Assembly (NCBI GenBank): GCA_021464525.1
Contig: JADRCO010000501.1
Location: forward strand, 1-32,331
Direction: 5' to 3'
From: Rhizophagus sp. LPA8_4_AMF
Taxonomy: Eukaryota; Glomeromycota; Glomeromycetes; Glomerales; Glomeraceae
DNA: 32,331 bases
The position numbers and the translations under genes are program-made. The notes beneath the pieces are model-generated. The model made no database searches. It was not told where the DNA came from and was given only the letters and a program-made list of their open reading frames with translations. This document shows positions 1-13,539 of this stretch, piece after piece (the first letter of the stretch is position 1; each line of letters starts with the position of its first letter).

Positions 1-17
1 TTTTTTTTTTTTTTTTT

Positions 18-49
<32 letters not shown>

Positions 50-87
50 CGTTCAAGATTTTAACTTTTATTAATTATTTTTAAAAG
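1..87 (+). other. Poly-T tract and 3' end of an intron
   Basis: Positions 1-50 are almost pure T, with a single CC break. An AT-rich stretch with candidate branch points (TTAAC near 61, TTAAT near 71) ends in AAAAG at 83-87. The frame of the kinase gene is open from 85 onward but stopped by TAA at 82-84, so the coding exon most simply begins after the AG at 86-87. The earlier exons lie outside the window. Confidence 0.6.
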
Positions 88-2467
88 GCTGGGGACGTTA
101 CAATATGTCGAAAGCCAAAATTAGATGATGATAATAATAGTATTATATCAACAAGTATAGAACATTCACATAGTATAAGACGTAGACATAAACTTTCTAT
201 TAGACATGAAATAGGTGAAAGAGAGTTACGGAGAAATAAAGTAGGTGGTGATTTCTCCCCAGCAAGTTCAATAAGTGATAGAAAAGGAAAGAAAAAACAC
301 AAAAGTCTTCCTGTACCGCCAAGAAAACCTATTAATAATGCTGAAGAGGGTACTTCTAAAAATGGTAATGGTGTCGTTGTTGACCCTCGCCGATTTTGTA
401 TGGTGGATCCATTCAATTTGGGTGGTCATCGACGTAGTTATACTTTAGATACTACTTGGAATATAACCGCTTTTTTTGATAGTGTATCTAATGAAAAAGA
501 TGATGAAAGTCCTGCTACTATATTAATAGCTAAAAAAGAAAATTTAGCAAGGAATAGTAGATTTAGTATGCAACCCACTCGTCGTAATAGTAAAAAACGT
601 TCTATTGCAAAAGAAATAAGGGAAGTTGAGGTTAGAACTTTTCGTTGGGAATCTCGTCGTACAAATCGCGAAAAAACTTGTTCTCAATTATATGAACTTT
701 ACGAAAAACAAATTGATAATTCCCTTTTATATAATAGTCAAGATAAACCATTACCTCCCGTACCTAATTATGATAATACTTCATTTTGTGATAATGAAGA
801 TTCTGAAACAATAATAGATCCTGAATTACAATCAATTATAGACACTTTATCTTTAATATCTGATCATCATAGTGATCTATTTGATGATTCAAATTCTTCA
901 ATATATACTCCAACAAATACGATGCGTGAATCTTTTTCTGAATTATTAATTACTGATGAAGTTATGTTTAATCTTCTTGAAGATGAAATTTCCGCTCTTT
1001 CAATGAGAAATTCTGTAAATTCTTTTGAAACTTTACCAGTTGAAGTAGAAATGTGTTTATCATGTAAACGAAGATCAACGGAAAGTGGTTATAGTATTCA
1101 ATGGTGTAAATCATGTGAAATGAAAAGATTCGAACAACAATTTGAATCTTGGTCAAGCGGTAATGATGATATTGATTGTTTCATATTAGAAAGTCAATTA
1201 AATTCAACAAATTTCTTTGATCATTTGGAATGGATATCTTTTGATAGATTTCAAGATGTTGAATCAATTGGGGATGGTGATTATACATTTCAAGCCATTT
1301 GGTTGGATGGTCCTAGTAATAGATGGGATATGAAAAATAATCGATACGTTGGAAATGGTGAATGTTTAGTCGTATTGAAATGTTTTGAAATTCCAGAAAA
1401 TTCTTCTTCAGATTTCTTTGATCAGGTAATTATCTTTTTTTACTTTAGAATTTAACTATTTGACGTTCGTTTTAAAAAAAAAAATACTAATTCTTTACTT
1501 ATTATATAATATTTAGTTGACTAAATATCTTCGATGTGAAGATAATAACGGCGCACATTTTGTACGTTGCTATGGTATAACACAGGATCCAGAATCGAAA
1601 GAATATATGTTTGTGTTACATTACGCAAAAGGTGGAAATATTTCCCGTTATTTAAAACAAAACTTTGTCGATATAACGTGGCAAAAAAGATTGGAAATTT
1701 TATATGCTCTTGCAGAAGGTCTCAATGTCTTACACGAGAAAAATTTGGTCCATGGAAATTTACATGATGGAAATGTACTCTTTGATGATTCTTTAACGTT
1801 AATAAGTGATCTTGGAATATCACGTTACATAATTTCTTCTAATAACGGAGCATACGGTGTTTTACCTTTTATTGCTCCCGAGTTATTAAAGAATAAATCA
1901 TATACAATGGCATCTGATATCTATAGTTTTGGTATGATAATGTGGGAATTAATAGTTGGAAAATCACCGTTCGCTGATCGTGCACATGATGAGGAATTAG
2001 CAACAGAAATTTGTAAAAAAGGATTACGACCGGAAATTCCATCCGATATTCCCGAATGTTTTATCAACCTTTTAAGACAATGTTGGGATTCAAATCCATT
2101 TAAACGACCTTGCGCTAACATATTACGTGAAACAATACATGAATGGATTTCATCAAATCCTTCATCAGAAATTTCAATCCAATTTCAACAATCAGAAGAA
2201 AAACGTCTCGAAAATGTAACGACGACAAATTCTAATGATGATGATGATGTTCATCCAGAAGCTGTATATACTAATAGATCCTTCAGTTTTGAAAATCTTC
2301 ATGAACCAAATGTATCATTCACTAAATCTGTTAATCCAAAAGAACATTTAGCATTACAACAATATATTGCTAACGAAACTAAATTTTATCATCTTAAAAT
2401 TAAAAGTTTAAAAGCAGAAATTAGTGATACAGCTGCTGAGATTTATGACATATTACAATATTGGTAA
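88..2467 (+). CDS. Tyrosine-kinase-like (TKL) family protein, probable pseudokinase, 5'-truncated by the window edge
   Basis: Two exons are visible: 88-1425 and 1517-2467, joined by a phase-0 intron with GTAATT donor and TTTAG acceptor, giving 762 residues of the C-terminal part. The first ATG (400) is not the start, because the frame stays open and protein-like up to 88. The order is a low-complexity, basic, Pro-containing N-terminal region; a C323-x2-C326-x13-C340-x2-C343 knuckle; then a kinase domain from about residue 385. Visible kinase landmarks are a weak glycine loop (IGDGDYTFQA, third Gly absent), the beta-3 lysine in VVLK (K431), HGN where HRD is expected (codons 1751-1759), DLG for DFG, and APE in IAPELL. 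The missing catalytic Asp suggests a pseudokinase or a very weak kinase. A short helical tail follows. Knuckle plus TKL domain is the layout of the large Rhizophagus kinase family. Function and partners are unknown. Confidence 0.9.
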
Positions 2468-2552
2468 CGAATATATTACAATTACAATAATTAATTTTTA
2501 AATATAATTGATGTTCTTTCATCGAATGCCCCCTTTTTTATTTTTATTTTTT

Positions 2553-2609
<57 letters not shown>

Positions 2610-3109
2610 CTTCTTCCTTAATATACTTTATTTCTATTCCTATATTTTTTTTTTTCTTTGCAATACAGGTTATTGTATCGTTTTCATAATTGTAATATCC
2701 TTTAAATGCACCCCCCCTTTTTTTTTCTTGTAAATTTTTTTTTTTTCTTTTTAATTTTATACACATTATTATTATTATCCCTATATTATTATTACTATAT
2801 TATCTATCACAATTCACAAATTAAGGTTTTTATCATAAGGTTACATAAGATTTTTTCCTCTTCATATTTTATCATTTTATCTAACTATCTAAAGGAAATT
2901 ATTAAAAGTATATATTAATAAACATCCATTTGTACAATAACGTGCATTATTTTTTTATTACGATCAGAATTAATTGGTGTCAAGTTGGTGAATGGTGTTA
3001 CCGTGTAATTGTATTAATGTAATATATAATTAATATAATTAATTATATTTCATAGGTAATAACAATTAGTACAAATAATCACGCAGTAAATAAATGATTT
3101 ATCGGGAGC

Positions 3110-3146
<37 letters not shown>

Positions 3147-3710
3147 CGCAAAAAAGTTTTCGTTACCAAAATCCATTGATACTAACATTCGTAAGTTGTT
3201 AACCGAAACAATACAAATCTGATAGGTATAAAATAATATTAAATAATAAACATTTGCACGATAATGATAATATTTTACAGCCAATATGCAAGTTTGTTAT
3301 CGCAAATAATAATATGATCGTTTAGAGAGAGTACACATGATTGAAAAATGATTGATAAGATTGATTACATTATAAAAGAATACATTGTTCTATTTTTGTC
3401 TTTGATTTTTTGTATTTTTTCCCAGGAAAAGTTTTCATTTACGCCAAACATTAAAAAAAATTTTTATTATTTTTTATTATATTATATTTAATTATTATAT
3501 TATGTTATAATATTATAAGGGGAAATTTTTTCCTCAAAAATGGCTCAAATTAGGTTTCTTTAATTTCTTTAAATAAATAATTAGGTTTCTTTTAAATTTC
3601 TTTAAATAATTTTAATAAATAAATAATTTTAAAATAATTAGGCTTTTTTTTTTATTTTTTATTAATATTTCCTTAAAATATAAACTGTACATATATATAT
3701 ATATTTTTTT

Positions 3711-3780
3711 ACGATATGTATATTTATATATATATAATTTTTTTTACGATATGTATATTTATATATATATAATTTTTTTT
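3711..3780. repeat. Two-copy 35-bp tandem repeat
   Basis: Two adjacent, nearly identical units begin with ACGATATGTATATTTATATA at 3711 and 3746, each followed by TATATA and a T run. This is an ordinary low-complexity duplication in the intergenic spacer. Confidence 0.8.
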
Positions 3781-3838
3781 ATCTATTAATAAACGATCTT
3801 TGGGAAAAAATTTTTTTAAAGTTATTTTAGTTATTTTG

Positions 3839-3871
<33 letters not shown>

Positions 3872-4567
3872 TTTACATTTAATTAAAAAATTTTAAATAA
3901 TTTCTTCTTTTTTTTCAAATTTAAAAGAGAAAGTAATTTATGTACGATATCATTATGATGTATTCATGCATTATGTTATCTTTTATCTTTCAAACCATAA
4001 TTTGAATGAAACTACAATTACGGTTATTTCTTTTTTGAAAAAAAAAAAAAAAAATCTTTTAGGAAAATATCAATTTTAAATTATTTTATATACCGATAAT
4101 AGGACGCGATTTAAAAAGAACGATCATTTTTTTTTTTTTTTTAATCATTAAGTAAACTTGCAGTAATTACATAAAATAAATTCTTTATTAAACCCAAAAA
4201 AGTTCAAAAAAAAAAAAAAAATATAAAGTTTAAAAAAAGTTTTGAATTTTTACGTAATATTTTTTTTTTTTTTTTAGTGTCCGAATGTCCGATTATACAG
4301 TGATTACATGATATCGATATAGTTTTTCGTGCATGTGAAAATAAAATAAAAAAATAATAGCATGGTTTTTTGACATTATTATTATTGGTTTATTTGATTT
4401 TATGGTTTAAAAAAGAGAAATACAAAAAAGAAAAGCCACTTTATCTTTATTCAAAGTAAATTATTAAGCGGTTTTTTGAGCGGTTTTTATTTTCTTTGTT
4501 TTTTTTTTATAAACAGTATATATAATATAATAAATATAATATATTGTTGGTATTTAATTGTCGGTCG

Positions 4568-4586
4568 GTATTTAACTGTTAAATAC
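4568..4586. other. Perfect 9-bp dyad with a 1-nt centre
   Basis: GTATTTAAC and GTTAAATAC flank a single T, an exact inverted repeat downstream of both flanking genes. It may be a protein-binding dyad or chance in AT-rich DNA; nothing nearby decides. Confidence 0.35.
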
Positions 4587-5105
4587 TTTATATACCGGTA
4601 CTTGTACATACAGTAATCAATTTCCCCCTTGCATATTTTAAGGATCCTGTGATCTATATCGTGACTTGTCTGTTCATCCCGAAAATCTGAATGCATGAAT
4701 GATATTATTTGTATGGTAACTATGGTAACTGTGGTGTAACTTATTTAAATATCAATTTCTGGAAAATGTATTTTATTCGTATTTCAATTATTCTTTTTCT
4801 CTTTATTATTAGTTTTTATTAATTTCATATACTTTTTCGAATCATAAATCATGATTAATTAATATTAATATGCAAAAAAATTTTTAATATAAATAAAAAG
4901 TTTTATTATATAAATATATTTATTTCTTTTTCAAGGGACAAAAAAAAAAAAGAAAGAAAGTAACATATAATAATTGTAATATATATAACGTATAATTATA
5001 ATAAATAATAAATTGAAAAAAAAATAAAATATAAAATATCATGTTATCATGTAAAATCATGTATTATAAAGAAATTTCATACGTGATTATTTATATAAAT
5101 GAATA

Positions 5106-8200
<3,095 letters not shown>

Positions 8201-8619
8201 CCTATAAAAAGTATTTTTATTAAATATATTTAAAATATATTTAAAATATACTTAAATTTTATTTTATACTTAAAACATATTAAAAATATACTGAAATGGA
8301 AAAAAAATTAAATATAATTTAATTATAATTTAAGTATATAATAATATACTTAAAATATACTGAAATGAAAAAATTAAATATAATTTAAGTATATATTAAT
8401 TACAATTTAAGTGCAAATTTAACTTTTAGTCCTTACTACATTGACGTATTGACGTATAAGGTAATTACCTTAAGAAATGTCTGCAACCCTAGCTGCCAGA
8501 CGGTTGACGTAAAGATCTTATATTTTAAGTATAAAATAAGAAAATTAAGTATATTATTATATTTTAAAGAAAATCAAATATATATTAAATAGATATTAAG
8601 TATAAATACTTTTTATTGG
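8201..8619. mobile_element. MITE-like element with AT-rich terminal inverted repeats
   Basis: The left end begins CCTATAAAAAGTATTTTTAT; the right end, read on the other strand, begins CCAATAAAAAGTATTTATAC. Both continue into TTAAATATATTT-like sequence, giving imperfect TIRs of 30 bp or more around a core of about 100 bp that is less AT-rich (about 8410-8510). The same terminal motif bounds another element at 16586-17334, so this is a family and not a chance palindrome. No coding frame is present and no clear target duplication was found. Confidence 0.6.
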
Positions 8620-9107
8620 GGTAGGTGAGGTATGTGGTGGCGATCAACAAATAATTCAAATACTTTTGATATCGTTGCGAAAAAAATGTTTCATTAATAA
8701 TCTCTTTTTTTTAAGTTTAGTAGCGCATTTTATTAATTATTTTGCTTCAAAAATGGAAGCCTATAATTTTACAAAAATAACTAGAGGTAAAATTACATAA
8801 AGTAATAATAACCCAATAACTAAACGGCTTAGTCTAATAAAACACATGCGATACTAACCTGATATAAGTCATATAACTATAAATAAAAACCCAAATTTAA
8901 TCCCAAATAAATTTAAAATAAGATCGAACCTAAAAATTTCTTAACCTACTCTCAAATGCCCTAAACAACCATGCTATTCAGATACAATTAGTATATCTAA
9001 ATTTAGTCTAATTCTATACGATTAAAAATCGTGATCAAAACACTAATTCACATGTTAGGTATACTTTGAACTAGCTTTAACCCGGTACACTACTGTATGT
9101 TTGCCCT
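8620..9107. other. Non-coding AT-rich spacer
   Basis: No protein-like frame, repeat array or RNA gene was recognised in this stretch. Confidence 0.5.
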
Positions 9108-9413
9108 TTACCAATGACCATGAAAAAGAATTAAATTTCTTGTCGGAAATATTTTTAACGCGATAAAAAATAAAATCACGTGACTTCGACACATTTCCAT
9201 GCGTCGTAATCTAAATCCCCATTTACCGGTATTCTTCTTTGTGCGTCGCTTGCCATTTCTTCTGGCGATCTCCAGTTCCGCTCGTAGGACTATCTTTAAG
9301 GCGTTTTCATTTTCATTTTTTCCGTCATTATCTTTGTTGATAGCCTTTAATCTGTCCGTAAAACTTGAATTAAGAGTCATAAATTCCTGTTTCAAGGATA
9401 TTGGATATTCCAT
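9108..9413 (-). CDS. Short hypothetical reading frame, Lys/Arg-rich
   Basis: An ATG-started frame of 101 codons (start 9411-9413). The first 70 residues look protein-like, with a hydrophilic central stretch (DRLKAINKDNDGKNENENAL), then a basic RRNGKRRTKKNTGKWGFRLR segment and a hydrophobic end. The underlying DNA between about 9177 and 9300 is richer in G+C and CpG than its neighbours, which favours a real or once-real exon. The TCACGTGATTTTAT motif found in the mobile elements lies inside its 3' part (9176-9183), so the last 30 residues may be intron or repeat DNA. No family was recognised. It could be a first exon, a recently dead gene or chance. Confidence 0.35.
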   Translation of the reverse strand: MEYPISLKQEFMTLNSSFTDRLKAINKDNDGKNENENALKIVLRAELEIARRNGKRRTKKNTGKWGFRLRRMEMCRSHVILFFIALKIFPTRNLILFHGHW

Positions 9414-9741
9414 CAATGTAATATTTCAAAAAATCTAGAAATCATTTATTAAATCAATTATTATTGTATTTAAGTTTGCGAGTCAGGATCTTTAAATATT
9501 TTAATAATAATACATTTTAATAACAAATCATTTTTAATAAAACAAAGTAAATAACTTTATCAATTTCTCCTAATTTTTCGTTATGAAAAATAACTTCTTG
9601 AAAAGTATTGTTTCTGATAGTATATGTAATAATAATGAAATTGTCATCAGTTTTTAATTTTACCCTTTAACTTTTCCTTTAAATTTCTTTACCATCAGAG
9701 TTTATTGCAATTTAATCTAAAATAATTAACAAATATGAGTA

Positions 9742-10181
9742 CTATTTAACAAAAAAACCTTCAACATGAATGGTTGATGAGAACATGATATTCAAAACAT
9801 TTATCTTTAATTTGAAATATATATAGGCTTTGGAAGTTCTAGGACAAAATTTCCGAATAGATATAAAAATAGTGGGAGGCTTACCGGCCTCTTTCCCGAT
9901 ATACAGCTGGGTTAAATTCCTGCTATTCAAAATTTTTTGGTATTAAAATTGGCTTGAAATTAAGCTTGGGATACCAAGAATAAAATCCATTTCTTATAAT
10001 AGGGAATTGAGCTTGGGATACCAAGAATAAATCCATTTCTTATAATAGCCTTTCTAATCTGATTTAATTCCAAACAATATAATGAAAAAAAATATGTCAT
10101 ACTGCTTGCCTTTAAAATGAGCAAAGAGTACTGAGGACTAAAGTATCTGAGTGTGCTCTTTGTGAGTCTTTGCAAGCCCAA
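9742..10181 (-). pseudogene. Possible decayed gene of unknown family
   Basis: Two minus-strand frames in near succession look more protein-like than the surrounding DNA. One contains GLQRLTKSTLRYFSPQYSLL (10181 side), the other NLTQLYIGKEAGKPPTIF (9930 side). The second overlaps a locally GC-richer stretch at about 9880-9910. They are separated by stops and by a short tandem duplication (9963-10056). No family was recognised; the pair may be unrelated chance frames. Confidence 0.22.
9963..10056. repeat. 47-bp tandem duplication
   Basis: The block starting AGCTTGGGATACCAAGAATA occurs at 9963 and again at 10010 with near identity, including TCCATTTCTTATAATAG. Two copies only. Confidence 0.85.
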
Positions 10182-10256
10182 TATTCATACTTTTTTCTAT
10201 GTTATCTTAGAATTAATTTCAAAGCTGATTTATAGACGTTATCAAAAGAAAAAAAT

Positions 10257-10610
10257 TTACACCTAAGCTTGTCTTAGGTGTAATTTTTTTTGTATGCGGT
10301 TAACTAATAAACCAAAAAGTCATAGTCTAAGTTCTAGCATATCAGTAATTTCATGATATACAGGAAGCCATTCTGAAACCATTTCCTTTACACAAATGTA
10401 AGGATACTAAGTCTCACTTCAAGTGTAAAAAAATTTGGGACAGGTGTAAATTTTTGTATATGATTAAATATACAAAAGAGCTATATCCCAAATTCTAGCA
10501 TGCCAATAATTTCTTGATATACAGGAAACTATTCAAAAACATTTTCCTTTACGCAAATACAAGAACACTAAGTCTAACCTCAGGTGTAAAAAAATTTGGA
10601 ATAGGTGTAA
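10257..10610. repeat. Two-copy 161-bp tandem repeat headed by an 11-bp perfect hairpin
   Basis: Matching landmarks recur 161 bp apart: TTCTAGCA at 10332 and 10493, GATATACAGGAA at 10355 and 10516, and AGGTGTAAATTTTT at 10442 and 10603. A third, earlier AGGTGTAA at 10276 closes a perfect hairpin (TTACACCTAAG at 10257-10267, CTTAGGTGTAA at 10273-10283, 5-nt loop). The boundary motif AGGTGTAA therefore appears three times around two units. No coding frame is seen. Confidence 0.75.
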
Positions 10611-11140
10611 ATTTTTTAAAAAGAAATACTCTAATATGTCTCCCAATATATAAGTACCTAAAGCTCTCTCGAAGCCTATTAATATACTGAGTTACATAAT
10701 TCCCACTTACTAGTCAAAATAGTACATTTCGGCTAAAATTCAGATTTCCAAATTTAGGACGATTTACAGTATAAAATCAGCCAAATAGCTTTTCCAAAGC
10801 TTAGTTCTGAACAACTGCCATTCGCTGCCACTCGGAAAATATTTGGAACTAAACTTTGGCAGAAATTTGACTAAAATTCAGCTTTTAAATCACTAGCCGA
10901 TTAGTCCAAATTGAACAAGATTAGATGTCCGAATTTTGGTTCAATTTGAAATAAAAAATATTTATTTAAAATTTAAAATTCAAATTAATTATTGCAATAT
11001 TATAATTATTACATTTCATTATACAATCAAATGTCATTACATCTATTTATGCCTACACTTAAAAAAAACCCCAAAAAAGTTTTTCGCTTCAAAACGTACA
11101 ATTTCCAAAATCTGAATCTTTCTAAACCCAAAACTAAAAG
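10611..11140. other. Spacer without recognised gene
   Basis: The stretch is moderately AT-rich and mostly unique-looking, with several related short blocks (GGCTAAAATTCAG, ACTAAAATTCAGC). Nothing protein-like was seen. Confidence 0.4.
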
Positions 11141-11141
11141 T

Positions 11142-13520
11142 CCTACAAAAAAAAGAACGAAATGTTAATATAACAACGTTTTGGTAAAAAATTACAAAAA
11201 TTTGAGTTTTGAAATGAAACTCATCTGTAGATCTAAGATCCAGCCAAAATCCTTACAAAAAAAAGAACAAAACATTAATATGATTATTTCGGTAAAAAAA
11301 TACAAAATTTGAGTTTTGAAATGAAACTCACCTGTAGACCTAAGATCCAGCCAAAATTCCTACAAAAAGAGAATAAAACATTAATATGAGAACTTTTTGA
11401 TAAATAAAAAAATTAAAAAAATGGAGTTTCGAATTGAAACTCACCTAACATATACCAAAACAAAACTGGATCCTATAAAAAAAAAGAAAATAAGAAATGA
11501 TATTAGTTAACGTTTTTTAAAAGAAAAAATTAATTAAGTTCTGAAGCAAGCAACACTTAGAAACTTACTGATCATATCGTCCAGAAATCAGAAAACTTGA
11601 TTCCTATGAAAAAAAGAAGAAAGAAATTAATAAAAAATAAATTTTAAAAGTTATTTCAAAGCGAAACTTACAATCTGTTCCAAAATGCTAACCTAATACC
11701 ACACAACTAACATTAAGAAATCCAACCGAAGAAGTCCAAGTAGTTAACTTCTGAAGTTCAAAGCTGAAGAAATCGATGCCTACAAAAAAAAGAAAAGTTA
11801 AAAAAAACAAAACAAATTCTTAAAAAAAATTTCAAACCTCCTTAAAGTTCAGTTTGTTTTAGATGGCATCTTACAAAAAAAATAATAATGAAAAAAAACA
11901 TTAAAATGTTTCGTTAAATAAAAAAAATAAAAAATAAAATTTCATTCAGAAGGCATTCGTACCTGTAATATCATCATCCGTCCAAAAGAAGCCAAAACCT
12001 ACAAAAGCAAAAAAAAGAAACTTTAATGTTCCTGTACCTAAATTCAAGTCAGTTTAAAAGTAAAAAAAAAATTCCAATCACCTCTTTTAAAAGTCTTATC
12101 CTGGTGGAAAGCATTCGTTTGCTTTGACTAGTTCGATTCTAGTCTAAGACAAATTTTTGTATTATTAAGTTAACGACCGTTCCAGATTCACTACGCCTAA
12201 AGAAATAAAGTCTAAGTCCGTCATAGTAAATAAAAAATTCCAACCAATCAAAAGTTGAATCGAAGCAACCTACAAAAAAAAATCCCAAAGTTCAAGACCA
12301 AAGTCAAAATTGAAATTGAGGCAATCCAAATCAAAAGCCGTAATCAAAACCTACAAAAGAAAATTCTGAATCCAGAGCCAAAGTTGAAGTCGATTAACCA
12401 AAGCAACCTACAAAAAATAAAATCTCAGCCAAACCTATAAAAGAAGTCAAAACAATCTATAAAAAGAGAATCCTGAAGTTGAGTTACCTAAAAGAAAATT
12501 TGAAGTTGAAACTAAATTGAATTAAAATACAGTACCTAAAACTACAAAAAAGGAAATGAAACTGAATCGAAGTGCCTACAAAGCAAAAATCGCTGAACGA
12601 AGTTGAAAAAAATCTACAAAATGATAAAGCAAACATCAAAGTACCTATAAAAGAGAAAATCAACAAGCCAGAAGTAATCTACAAAAGAAAAATCTAAGAC
12701 CCAAATCCAAATACCTACAAAAGAGCCAAGTCAAATTATTATCCCAAGCAAGAGTCAAACCTGCACCTTATGATTGAATCATATGCTCTACCATCGAGCC
12801 CTCAGAATACAAGAAGAAAGTTTCAAAGGTTCGAATCAAGGAAACCTACAAAAGAAAAATCCAAAGACTGAAAAAAGAAAAAAAAATCCAAGTCTGAACA
12901 GAATGAAGAAGCCTACAAAATAAAAAAATCTGAAAGGAAGAACCCTATAAAAAAAGAAATTCTAAGCCGAAAGAAGCCTAAAAAAAAAATTTCTGAATCA
13001 AATTCTGAAGCTGAATCGAAGTACCTTCACTAAATTTCCAAACTCAAAGTCAAAACAGAAGAGACCTACAAAAAGAAAAGGTACCTTCGGTGTTCTGGAC
13101 CTACAAAAGACAAGAAAACGAACGTTAGTCAACGTTCATTAAATATAAAACAAAAAAAAAAGAGTTCAGACCATACTTCAGCGTTCTAAACCTACAAAAA
13201 ATAAGAACGAACATTAGTTAACATTTGTTACAGTAGAACCCAAGCCCCAAAGTCAAAAAAATAAGGTAAGTTTTGTAACGAAATTTACCAAACCCAAGCC
13301 AGAAACCAACACCTACAAAAAAAAGAGAAGGTTAGAAAAATTTAAAAAAAAATTGGAAGTTTCATTTTGAAACTTACCGAATTCAAGCCACGAAACTCCC
13401 AAGGTTGAAGGAACTAATACCTACAAAAAAAAGAGGAAATCAGCAGAAAAATGCATACATATATAGATATAAAATATAAATTTTGAATTTTTGAAACGAA
13501 GCTATACTTACAAAAAAATG
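11142..13520 (-). repeat. Degenerate tandem array with splice-site-like units
   Basis: CTACAAAA-type sequence (minus strand TTTTGTAG preceded by a pyrimidine tract) recurs about 20 times, with another 6-8 CTATAAAA/TTACAAAA variants. At the left end the units are clear, with starts at 11142, 11251, 11359 and 11472 (period 108-113 bp) and 20-45 bp between an acceptor-like TTTGTAG and a donor-like GTGAGTTT or GTAAGTTT on the minus strand. In the middle (12.2-13.0 kb) units shrink to about 30-60 bp. Candidate mini-exons lie near 11331-11358 and 13379-13421. No consistent reading frame joins them. It may be an expanded minisatellite or an intron-derived array; see findings. Confidence 0.6.
12740..12808 (-). 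pseudogene. tRNA-like sequence / tRNA pseudogene
   Basis: Read on the minus strand, it has a 7-bp acceptor stem with several G-T pairs (ATTCTGA with TTGGGAT), a D-arm GCTC-GATGGTA-GAGC, an anticodon stem TATGA/TCATA, and a T-arm GCAGG-TTTGACT-CTTGC. A- and B-box-like sequence is therefore present. The anticodon loop has 5 nt (TTCAA) instead of 7, position 8 is not T, and no anticodon can be assigned, so it is a pseudogene or the head of a tRNA-derived short element. It sits inside the repeat array. Confidence 0.5.
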
Positions 13521-13539
13521 TTTTGATAAAGAAAATTAA

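Larger units (their letters stand above)
2468..5105. other. AT-rich intergenic spacer with homopolymer runs
   Basis: No gene is visible. It holds many long homopolymers: T55 at 2555-2609, about 30 A near 3112-3142 and about 28 T near 3841-3868. There are also TA-rich microsatellites and short tandem duplications (near 3549-3620 and 3711-3780). Lysine- or phenylalanine-rich translations here are products of the homopolymers. It contains the 3' ends of two convergent genes (kinase +, MET17 -), so polyadenylation signals are expected, but AT richness prevents choosing one. Confidence 0.7.

Noticed and set aside
400-402. ATG at 400 as the start of the kinase protein
   Set aside because: The frame upstream to 88 is open and protein-like, with a proline motif, and follows a good splice acceptor.
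2491-2766. Lysine-rich minus-strand reading frame
   Set aside because: It is the translation of the T55 homopolymer and neighbouring runs, with no protein-like content.
12255-12666. Two 60-residue frames, one on each strand, in the array
   Set aside because: Both are low-complexity translations of the degenerate repeat (Lys/Asn/Gln- or Phe/Ser-rich) and break at each unit.
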